Origin: Bombyx mori
Lineage: Eukaryota; Arthropoda; Insecta; Lepidoptera; Bombycidae
Direction of reading: 5' to 3'
Length of the DNA: 64,000 nt
Assembly (NCBI RefSeq): GCF_030269925.1
Contig: NC_085116.1
Span: 3,968,001 to 4,032,000 of the forward strand
The notes below the pieces were generated by a model that had not been told where the DNA came from, ran no database searches, and saw only the letters and a program-made list of their open reading frames with translations. Of the stretch, positions 25,401 through 37,400 are shown piece after piece (position 1 is the first letter of the stretch; every line of letters begins with the position of its first letter). The translations under genes were made by a program, and so were the position numbers.

Positions 25401-28400
25401 ACAATCTATTATTTTAGATTCTAGATTTATCAGCATCAAGCTGAAATTTTATTGAAGTGAAACTTCTTTATCGGCGTTGGAAAAAAATTTACCGTCACAT
25501 TTTTCGGTTACGCGTCACATTTTTCCGTTACGCGCCATCTTTTTTGTATTCATGTCTATGATAATAAAATCCTTTTGTTTAAACTTTATCTAATTTAACT
25601 TTTTTGTATTCATGTCTATGATAATAAAATCCTTTTGTTTAAACTTTATCTAATTTAACTTTATTTAACCAATTTCTAGAAAGTTGCATGTAGATCATTT
25701 TTCGAAAAATAAGGCCATAAAGAAGTTTCACTTCTTACGTGTGTACACTAGTACACGCACACATTTTTTTTTTTATGCTATGGCTCTCACAACACTCTCT
25801 TTAAGCCAAGCTGCGTATTGTAAATAAATTTGACAAAGATTAGCTTCGATCGGAAATCGAACCTGCTACTCTTGATGCACTAATCAGAGCTGTTAACCAT
25901 TGAAGCAGCGAGATATTTAAGTTCAAACTATTTAAAATAAATTACTTTAGAAAAATATTCAGTAAGCACATTACACGTACATTTCTCTGTTTTTCACATC
26001 ACATGTAAGATAATACAGCTTTCGCTGGCTCTGTTTAAAGGCCAGTTTACAAATATCACGAAGGTAGCTTATATCTAGTTCGCCATTAAAAACAAATTTA
26101 TATGACATGAGAGACGACTTTGAAGTTTACCTTTGAAAAGCGGGACAAGCCTGCCCCAGCAGGTGATGGCACCCTTCCTGTGAAATTGTCCCAGCGCCAA
26201 CTCCATGTAGAAAAGTGGAATTCCACCCACTACCAGCATGATGCAGTATGGCACCAAAAACGCACCTGTTTCATAATGGTCTGATTAGTAACGTAACACC
26301 ATTTAGATGTGAACATAACAATTTCCAGTTCCAGGCCAGACGGAATTTCGGCCGGATTATACGGACAATTATGTATCCACAACATTGCATTAAATTTGCT
26401 CGGATGTAAGCGCAATATTGAAATTCCTAAAATAGCTTTCTTCCGAACTAAAAACGAATGAAGTAAAAGAAACAACAAAGGAAGAAAAAGTACCTCCCTG
26501 TGGCAAGTTGTATTGAAGATATAATTCAAGGAGGGTTGACGTAGAACACATGTTAAATGCTTATGCAACGTGATAAGAGGACACGCTGTACTGATCTCAC
26601 ATAATGTGAGATAAGGGCAGAGAAGAAAAAGCTTCCTTCCGTTTTGAATGTGATTACTGACAATGCGTTGATGACTCCGGTCACCGTCCTCGTCAAACCC
26701 GTCGCTTGCAACGAAGGGCTCGACGAGCAAATTAACCGATAGATACAGCCCACGTTTCCGATCCGGTGGTAAATTCTGCGAAGCACGGCTCTTGCTAGGG
26801 TTCGTGTTAGCAACACTTCCGGTTTGAGCCCCGTGCGCTCACCTACACGTCAAGGTGAAGCTGAAATTGCCTCTCAAGGCTATCAGCAAAGGTAGGGAAA
26901 ATAAAAAAACGTTGATGAAAAATTACTTACTTTCGTCTTACGAATAAAAAAAATTCTTCAATGATTCTTTCGAAGAACTTCAACGACAATAAACAATTTT
27001 CGATAACAATTTTTCGATCAGCTCCCCGGGGAGGTACCAAGCTATCATGCAGACTAATTTGCCAATAATTTTAAATCTCAGGCGGCAAAGCAGAACTGGG
27101 CGATGCAAATTGTGCGATAATTGCCCTTTAAGACTCTCGGTATTAACTTTCAATGGCCTTTTAGCAAAGTTGAGACGATTCTACGCAATTTACAGTAAAA
27201 TACCAGCCACAGAGTATAATTAAGCTTACAGACACTTAAACAACAGTAACGGCATTGTCTTGACATAGTCATAAATGATGTTCCACGATAATTATATTGT
27301 AGTAAAAGTTGTTTATTATATCGACTCTATTTTCATACTTGTTAGATTTTTCGGAGGTGTAAGCTGTGTATGCCTAATATGCCATTAAATTAGAGCAAAG
27401 TTATAAAATAATTGTCGTCGGTTTTTGACGCGTGTTCAAATTTTCTAGTTATTTGGACGTCTTGAAAAAGTAGAAATTGAAATTCAAAGATTACGTTCAA
27501 AGTTATATGTACATACATACACGCCAAGCTAACAAAAGCGTGCTAATTATGTAGGCCATCCTACATATTCCCGCGGCGAAGCACAACGTAAATTCCACCA
27601 CCCACAGTGAGAGATTAGATTATTTCAATTGTGCACTATAGTCACTGACTCACCCTTGAAACCAGAATATCGGAACGCTTCGTGCGAGAAATTGCTTGTA
27701 TGCATGCAAAATACCTTAAATGCGTATTTAAGATATGAACTGAGGAGTTAGGTAGGACCGCTACTACGGTCGGATAAAAGTATCTAATGGTGACTGGGCA
27801 TATTTTACCTGTGATGGGCGAGCCATTTAATTCCTCAAATCTGTTGCTTTATATTACGGGTTTCAGACGATTAAGAAAATTATCAAGACGACAACATATT
27901 TAGGTTTATTGGAGCTTAGTGTGGCCAATCCATTGAATTTAGGACAGTAGTGCATATACATATACATCCTACGATAAAGTAAAACAATAATAGTCGTTGT
28001 GAAATTTTATATTAGGCATATAGGTGTAATATATTTAAAGATGTATTATTTGTATGCAAAGTTGATTAAATGTGCATCCTTTGTAACTATAACTCTAAAA
28101 ATCTAGTGAAGAGTTGAGAGTTGAGAGAGAGTTGAGAAATGCACACCAATTGTTGTTAATAGCTTTGAAATTTGTCCATATCCATCTCAGCTTCGGTGGA
28201 CTTCAATGTGCGTGGGCCGATACGCATCAGACCAGTACGTTATTGCTATTTTTAAGATTTCATACGAATTAAGGACTTAACTGCAACGGGCATTCCAGAT
28301 CTAAGAACCAACTTAAATAATTGAATGATTGAGAACATCCGCCAGATAGTGTAGAAAGCATACTCGTATGTAGGTATGAGTCTATCTTAAAGTATAAATT

Positions 28401-31400
28401 AAAATTAACTGTATTTAAACCGCTCCTAACAACGAATACCGTTTGATTTGATAGACCTGTATTGATATATGATTTGTAAAAATTAAAAATGATGTGTGGT
28501 GTCGTGGGACACCGGATAGGAACGAAGTTCCTTATTATAAAAATATTAATTTTAAGTTCTATTCGAGGTATAAAAAAAATAAAACTGGAGATTTTGCAAC
28601 AAGCCATGGTCATTCGGTAACGTGCGAACTTATTGTGGTAGAATTCATTCACGGTTGTTTGCTTAAGAGTAAGTGTATTGCGCAAACGGACGCTCTGAGA
28701 TCGTGGTCAATCTATCTATCTATCTATATATAAATGAATTGCTCGTTAGTTTAGAAGGTTTAAAAGGTAGATAAATATGAAAATGCTCGGAATTAAATAA
28801 AAATAACAATTTTATTTTTCTTTCATGTGTCCCCCGTCGGATGGATTCTTTTTGTTTGTTTTAAGTTTATTTTATACAAAAGCTTAGGTATTTTATTTGT
28901 CGATTGAGGCACTACGAAGTCTGCCGGGTCAGCTAGTGAATGATAAAAAAATATGTTATTTTTTGTCCGTTATTAAAAAGTTAAGTCGTACACTGTGTGC
29001 ATTACTAATAAAAATCTTACGTTACGGACGTTTTTCCTGGTTAGAGTACCCCTCCGCATAGTCCCGCATAAGGAACTTCGTTCCAAAAATATCTGAAATT
29101 AGTCACAAACGAATATTTAGTATAATTATTTATTTTTGTATTGTACGTAATGTAGGACACAAATCAGCAGACTTGAAAGTATCTATGATATACAATTTTA
29201 TTGTAATTGAAAACGTAAATGTCGCCACGTTGTTAATATAAGGTACAGCTTAAGGTCGATCTTCTCAACTGGAATCTGGAACTGGACTTCTCAGATGGAA
29301 TAATGGCTATCCTAACTTTAAAATAGAACGCATTCTGGCGATGTCATTCAATTCGCAAAGGGATGCCAAGAGCGGGGATTTATTTTATTGCTTCATGCAA
29401 CAGGTCAGGGATAAAGTGGATTTGCAAGGAGTTCCAAGATGCCGGGGAACGCTCTATTCTGTACCTTTCATTGGAATAATGGACCTTTTTAGCTTGTGGA
29501 TTTTGTTATGGAGCGAAAATAGTATGTAATTTATTGAACGGTATTAAAATAATATATTATGATTTTTTTTAAGATACCTCTTTTATAATTAAAACAGTTT
29601 TTACGTTTTATTGTCAAGTTTTTAATTGTTATTATAATACTTTATTACCGATATCGACAGTCCTCCGTGACCATGAATTTTTATTAATAAACTGATGTAA
29701 ATCTATACTAATATTATAAAGCTGAAGAGTTTGTTTGTTTGAACGCGCTAATCTCAGGAACTACTGGTCCGATCTGAAAAATTATTTCAGTGTTAGATAG
29801 CCCATTTATAGAGGAAGGAAGGAATATCACGTTAAGATAAGAGCAAGAATAAAAAATGTTTCAAAATCGGGGTTTTTTTCCCTTTTGAGAGCTGCTGCTG
29901 CGTGCGCTACAGAAACGGTTAAAGTTTCGCTAAAATAAAATTTAGCGTTATGCCAAAGTAACTATTCCACGCGGATGAAGTCGCGGGCAAAAGCTAGTAT
30001 TTGAATATATTTTAAAAGTGCATTAGCTTATTCGTTCATGAGGATTTAGCTTGCACTACCGAACAAACAAAGACGATGATTGTGTTGCGTTCATTTCATT
30101 ATTTCTTTAATTTTTAAAATGAGCATTTATTTTTAATATTACAATTGTGGCTTTAATTTTATACAACACCGTACGCTCGTGCTAGATACTTCAGGGAATG
30201 TATCTGGCATAGCACTATTAAGAAAAGTAAATCGGCACGCGAGTGTTTAAAAAAATTATGATTCGTCATACAAAATCATGACTAGTTTGGCTACATCAAC
30301 ATTTAAGTATATTATTTTATAAAAAATAAATTATTATATTATGTGAATTATTTCAGAACCGTTCTTAGTTCATCATTATAAAATAAAATAAAAATATTAG
30401 AAAATAAAAAAAACACCTTATAGTCAGAATGTAAATCGAATTTTCTCCTCTTTGGCGCTAATTAAATAAAATCGTACTAAAGGTACCGTAGGGAGGGAAG
30501 CTTAGAGATATTTAATTTAAATTTATTTCGCGATACTGGACTAGGCGAAATCGAATAGACTATTCCCGATGGGAGCCCGGCGGAATCCGGGATGATTGGG
30601 TATTACAAGATTACGTTGTGAGACACGTATTAAATCATCGAGGAATTGATATTTATCGAAATTGATCGAGATGATTCATTGATACGACGCAATTTCTAAT
30701 ATCTGGTTTTGCTTGTGTATTTGTTTTGATTTTGTCGTCGTATAGATTGACAGGTGATCTCACGGCGCGCACCTAATACCAGGTTGTTATACCATAATTA
30801 AATCACTGCCGTTTTAGGTCAGATTTTTTTGTCGTAACTTAATTGGTTCGTTGTGACAGTACTATATACTCTAAAACTCTCCAGAAGTCAAGATATGAAT
30901 TTAAGAGCAGAACAGAAGCATACAATATTAAAGACAGATGTTGCGGAAACAATTCGCGGCATCAGATTGGCTTTTCGCTAATTGTAGTTGTAGTAAGAAG
31001 ATGAAGAGCGCCGGCTTAGTGACGTATATTCGGAGAGGCTATAATGTCCAACAAAGGATAAATGTTCATTGAAGACGATAATAATGCAATAATTTTGAAA
31101 TGATTGATGAAGGAATTTTACGGTTTAATAAGCGCGAGATTAAACCGTAAAAATAGTTTTAATTAGCTACGACACGAGAAAACTGAAGAAAATAACTAAA
31201 CGGTAATTTCAAATTGAAATTGACTTAATTGTTTAAAAATTAAAAGCCTTTTTTAAAACATTATGAATGGGGAAAAAAAGTGCTCAGTAACGCTGCGCGT
31301 ATCCATGCTCATACGTGAATCGAGTGATCGTAATATACTCGTATATTAGTCCTCGACGTCCCACCAGCGTGATGGATGGTAGGGGTCGCGTGATTAAGTA

Positions 31401-34400
31401 CAGCCCAAATCAATTAACAGGCCAAATCTCTGTTATGACCCTTTCGAGGAAATGATAAATCATAAACCGAAATATCACTATATGCTTGACGCGAGGCAGA
31501 GGTTTGTATTCTCTCAAAAAGTATTTCTAATAAAAAATAATGAATCTAAGAAATAATACGCACATAAGTTGGTTGCTATTTACTCTAATATGCGGCTTAG
31601 ATTAGATGGATCAATTATGTACACTAGAGGTCCCGCAGTAGTCGAAATTCGACTATAATTAATTGGAATTGTAAGTTTGTACACTATGATGATTTTATAC
31701 AAATTTCGCCAAGACTACACTATAAAAAATGTTAACAAAGACAAACAATATTTAATGTATTCTCAATTTGACCACAGACGTCAAGAACAAAAGCTTGACA
31801 ATAAATAGTATGCATGCGTGTGTGCGTCAAATACATGGTATGTAGTGTGTGTAATGTTTTCGTTTATTGATTTAATGTATCTTTTATGCATTATTTTAAA
31901 AAAATATTAGCATTGTGCACTTCTTCTCTATATTCTCTATAAGTGTGGAAAATTTCATACTCCTCCGTCCGCGCAATTTTCATAAAAAGGGATACAAAGT
32001 TTTTGCTTCACGAATTAATATATAGATATTATTATGTAATATAACTGTTGTGTTGCGTATTTGTTACGGTTGTTTACTAAGTACGTAATCACACGTAATA
32101 TCTCTCTAGCGCCTTGTATTTATTTTGTCTTGTAGTACCTAGTAGTATAAGTTTTATAGTGGCTTGGCATTAGTAATAAAACCTATTTCGTTTTTACCGA
32201 TTTAAAATTATTAATACCTATTTTATATTCGCCTGATAATCGAAACTCGACCTGTATAATGTTTATGATTTATTACATACAAACATTGGTGAAGAAGTTC
32301 ATGAATTAAAAAAAAAACAAGAAAACCGTGTAAAAACAGAAGAAAAGCATACATAGCCTTTTGTCTCTGATTCGTTATATTTAGATATTTGTCTATTACT
32401 TAACACGTTAACTGCAGGATCATTTTTGAGGGACTTTTAGCCCGTGCGTATGAGACCTTTTCGAGGCAAGATTGGACTTCTTCACAGTGCGTATGAGGTC
32501 TGATAGGCCTCACAAAGAATCGTTATTGAATATGCACACACTGATAGAAGTGTGTATGTAGACGCCTCTCGCACAGAGCGAAAGAACGCGATTTTAACTG
32601 CCGCACTAGAGGGCAGTCGCGCATGGGGCTTTTTAAGCAGCATAACGCAGTCAGCGTGTTAAGGCACGGAGTATCATTAGTACCTACGGGAAGATACCTT
32701 CATCGTGTCTACCACCGCGAAACAATAATGCGTTCCAGTCTGAAGGGCGAGACATCTGGTATGCAATACCATTGAAACTTCCACCTCATATCTCGTGATG
32801 TCTACGGTATCCTGTAAATGCTTAACAACAAGTAAGCACGTTCTTAGATTTGGAACAGTATAAAAATTGCAACACAGCATTCCTCATGAATATTATAAGT
32901 TTTTTCTTTGTCTCAAAAAAGAATGCACCTACCACAGTACTCTCTACACAGCACTTGGTTGCTTGATAGAGAATGTCTTAGGGGTTAGATCTCCCACTGT
33001 ACTTTTGTGCATAAAGTTGAATAAAATAAATAAATGCCTACATATCGTCTTTTCGCATTAAAAGTATACAATTTCCAAAAATAATCGAAATTGAGTTAAT
33101 ATGCGGAATCATTTGGTATCACCAGTATTTGTCTCATAAATATTGTCAAAAGAGCGTAGTTTAGTTTTAGTTTTTTTTTTAGTTTACCTATATTTTGACT
33201 ACTATTAACAAAATTAATACATAATTTATCTTACTTTAAAAGACAGATAATGTAACTGGTAAATAATGAAAAACAAATGCTGCAAAGATGATTAATATTA
33301 AAAATATCTCATGTTAAAACACTCTGCTGTAAAATTAGTAAGTTTTGAGATTATACAGTTTTAATGCGAACAGACGGTATGTACATTCACAGTGTGAGGT
33401 TTTAAAATATTTTCAAAAGTATTTTGAAATCATTAATGGTCTTGAAGCAAGATCACGTTTCGGCAGTATCGCGCGAATTGACGTTTAATTTTATAAAGTC
33501 TGGCGCGTCCTCTCCGAGATGACCTCCGCACTCTCCATCATCTTATTACCCTCTCCCATTATTGCGTTACTAATTTTCCTGAACATCGAGGAGCTAACGA
33601 AGTTTCTCGGATCGTAAAGGGAGCGTTTTGATTGTCAATTACTGGCTCTTGGACGGCAAAGGGTACCGGCTCGCTCAAAGCACTGCCTAGGATGCAATTA
33701 GCGTGTGGGTGAAACTTTACTTTGTGAACGAACGCGACTTGTTCGGCTTCTATTTCGTACAGCGATACGCCGAAACAATTATTCGGAAGACTATTACCTA
33801 AAATGCGTTAAAGACAATTTCACCAATTTATTCAACAGAACATTCAAAAGAATATTAGAAAGACGCAGCCAAGATATAGACCGAGACCTATAATTTAAGG
33901 TCCTAGAGTACAGAGTACATAGTTACGAACTATGAAAATAAGAAGAGTACTCTGCTTTCCAATGTCAGCGTGACATTTATTTTTAATCTATTATTTTTCA
34001 TTTTTAGAGATTTTTTATTTCTTGCATTTGTACGCTTATTTATTTTGTATAATTATTTTTAATATGTCCGACGAAAGTAAATCTAACGATGAAGACGTGG
34101 TCGAAACAGAAACAATTTTTGTGGGCGAACCAAAAAGTTCAAGTGAAGATCCTCCGATGAGTGAATGGTCATCCCTGGTAATAGTTGTTCCGGAGGAAAA
34201 CAAAAAAAGGCTATTACATTCAAAAGGTCTATACTCTGCTGGGAGCGGTGAACTATGTGGAAAGTATATTTGCTTGTCCGACAGTGTTGTACCTATTCAC
34301 CCTTATTACAATTATCCGGCTGTCAGTGATCCAGGTCTCATCGAAGCTATATTAGTACCCGAAAAGCCTGTAATTTATGCTGACGATGGCTACGATCTCT

Positions 34401-37400
34401 ATATGGCGCTGTGTCAAGAAATGAATTTGTGTCCAGTCGGTCTATTCTACCGAAATTTAGATAATGAAGAAATCACTATTAGTTATTATGGGTTGAATCC
34501 ATCAGGTGTGCGACCAATGGCAATGGCCTTGCAATATAACAAATCCGTCAAACGGTTCGACCTCACAGACAATTTTCTGAACGATGATGCCTCTTATCAT
34601 TTAGGACAAATGTTGAATTCTAACACCACATTAGAGGAGTTAACTTTAGTTGGTTGTCGAATAGGTGCATCAGGAATGTTTCAGTTGGGTGCGGGCTTGA
34701 CTGTAAATCAGACATTAATCAAATTGAATATATCAAGGAACAACATCGGTGAAGAAGGAGGGATACATTTGGCAAATCAACTACTTAATGGCGCTGTAGT
34801 ACGTTGTGTTAATTTAAGTAATAACCAATTGGGTAGACAGGCTGCACTAGCGCTTGCAGAGGCTTTTAATTTTAGTAATAAACTGACTCATCTTGATTTA
34901 TCATGGAACAATTTCTTCCACACACCTTCCACGGTGAAAATGTTGGATGCGCTGTCACAAAGTACAGTTTTAGAAGAATTGAATCTGGGACGCAATTCTC
35001 TGGAAGGGGAACGCATTGCTGATTCCATCCAGAAAATCATCCTAATTCCTACACTCAAAACATTGGATTTGAGCAATAATAGATTTCAAGGAGAAGCAAT
35101 ATGTTCCATTTCATCGAACTTATACAGAGCCAAGAAACTGACAACTTTAAATTTATCTCAAAATCCACTCGCCCCAGAAGACGCACTACTCGTTTTGGAG
35201 AAGATGTTAAAACCAAGGGTCAAAATAGAAAATTTGTTACTTGAAAATATAAATGTCAATAAACAGTTCATGTCGTGTTTGTCGAGAGTGATGAAAATGA
35301 AATCTCGTAAAAATTTCACAGTGAAATATGGGATAGTTTTACAAAACTGGTCGGTGGTTGGGCCCGATGCACGAGAACTGGTCTTACTAAGAGCTGATTA
35401 TCTTGGAAAAATCAACAAAAGACATAAAAAAGACGTCGCTTTATTCTTTTTACAATTAAACAAGGAGTTTTCTAAGCCTGTTCCTGTCAAGGATATAACC
35501 GACCGCATCGCAGATGAGAAAATACCCATAGACGAGGGTCTGATCTCAGAGTTATCAGTCCTATTTCCTGGAGGAAAATCTGCAAAGACAAAATGTGTAA
35601 ACATGCAATTGGTCTGTGACTATTTGCAGCGATTGTGGCCCGAGAGGAAACTACCACCTACCCCACCGGTAGAACCTGAACCGGATCCAGAACCCGAACC
35701 CTTACCACCTGTTCCAGTGCCAAAAGGAAAAAACAAGAAAAAGCCATAACATTTACGGAATTTTGATAGAATTTATTTCATTGTATTTGGATGCATTTAC
35801 GCTTTTGTTAAGTTTTATATTTTAAATATTTGTGATTTCCAGTATTAATTTATTTCACTTTATCTTGAAGCCCATAAACTACCTTCATAAAGTATTATGA
35901 ATAGTAATCCAGAAACAGCGTCTCAGAACTGTAAAGCGGATCTCATTTGATTCATTTCCGGTTGCTCTCTCAACTGAACGTTGACCGCGCCTCGAGCCAC
36001 TTATTTCCGTTTTCACAAACGGCTTTCGCTAAACTCTAGGCTTTTATTGTTATATCACAAACAAACTTCACAAAATAATAAATAATCTGTTTTGCATAAT
36101 ACCATCCCTAACCTGTTTTCATTTGATACCAAGATAAAAAATACTTTGAAAACCATAGATTAGCAGGATATTAGAATCCCAGTGTCATTGAGCCACTATT
36201 ATTTCCCTATTGCTCTTGCTGCCTTTTTTTGTAGTTAAGCAGTCTCGTACGGGACAAGAAAGTTACTATTTCAATTTTAACCTAGCAATGACAGCTTTCA
36301 CACTAACGCTGAGTGAGCTCAAGAAATGCAGATTAAATTTCAACTATCAATCGTAATAACCGTGGATTCGAATTAGAACAAGAACTCCGACCAGCCGATT
36401 TAGTTAACATGTGTACTAGGGGTCCATAACTGTGTAGAACATTCAATTAAAGCGTGCTTGGTGTAAGCGTAGTGCAAGGCACTTGAGAAGCCTCGTGAGG
36501 CACAAGGCGTACGGTTGTTAACCGCCTATTATGCGTCGAGTGCTCTACACCTGAGCCTAGGGCGCAATCACGGCTCTGCTGAACATTCTCTTGAATTTAG
36601 GCTTCATTCTTCATGTTGCGTCTTATTGCTTTCTCTGTACGGAAGAATATGATAGAAATACCATAGACATGGGATGATATTTAGATCGGTCGGTAGATTT
36701 AAAAAAAAAAAGGCTTATGATCATTTCAATATTTCTACTCACTATAACATAGAGAATGTTAGTTTTAGTTTCAGACACCGATACTTATTTAAGGTACTGA
36801 TGATTCTTGAGTTATAAGATGAAAATAACATCGTTACGCATTTTTGAAAGAGATTTTTCTTTTTTTTTTAATTCCATTAATAATGAAATTTAAATAGAGA
36901 ATATGTATTTGTAAACTGGAAAAAGAAACCGTGTGAGTAGATTTTGATAATGATTAACTTTGATTTAATGTTTCGTTGGCGGCCTTCCATATGATTTTCT
37001 TCTCTTAGATTGGTGGACGAGCTTTTATTAAGTGGTAACCAAAGCCCATAGACACGAACGGCTTAAGTACCACAACCTACCTTGAGACATGAGTTTTAAA
37101 ACTCCGTTTTTATAATATAACGGCTGCCTCGCCCTTCAAACCGAAACGCATTACTGCTTCACGGCAGAAATAGGCAGGGTGGTGGTATTAACCCGTGCGT
37201 GCTCACAAATCGCCTTACCACCAGTAAGCTCACAAAACGGTCTACCAGTAGAAAATTAGCCCATTTGGACTTTAAATTCTGAAAAAGAAAGGGATAGTAA
37301 AAAAAAATTGTGAAAGATAAATGTTTTCTACTTACCCCCTCCATTCTTATAGCAGAGGTAGGGGAAGCGCCACACGTTGGCGAGGTCGACGGCGAACCCG

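Larger units (their letters stand above)
26266..34021. other. DAT intron 1, part left of the nested gene
   Basis: Holds a LINE tail (26670-26908), two Helitron-like elements (28723-28936, 29702-29997), a 403-bp Helitron-like element (31624-32026) and a piggyBac-like MITE (32404-32658). Degraded SINE pieces are also seen around 27550-27690 and 32690-32860. No other coding exon was found. Confidence 0.65.

Noticed and set aside
33705..33893. Open frame of 62 codons upstream of the LRR gene, at first glance like a small LYR-type protein
   Set aside because: It begins with GTG rather than ATG, has no LYR tripeptide in the right context, and lacks splice or conservation support.
34022..34063. Longer N-terminus for the LRR protein
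   Set aside because: The upstream frame starts with TTG and has no ATG; the first ATG is at 34064.
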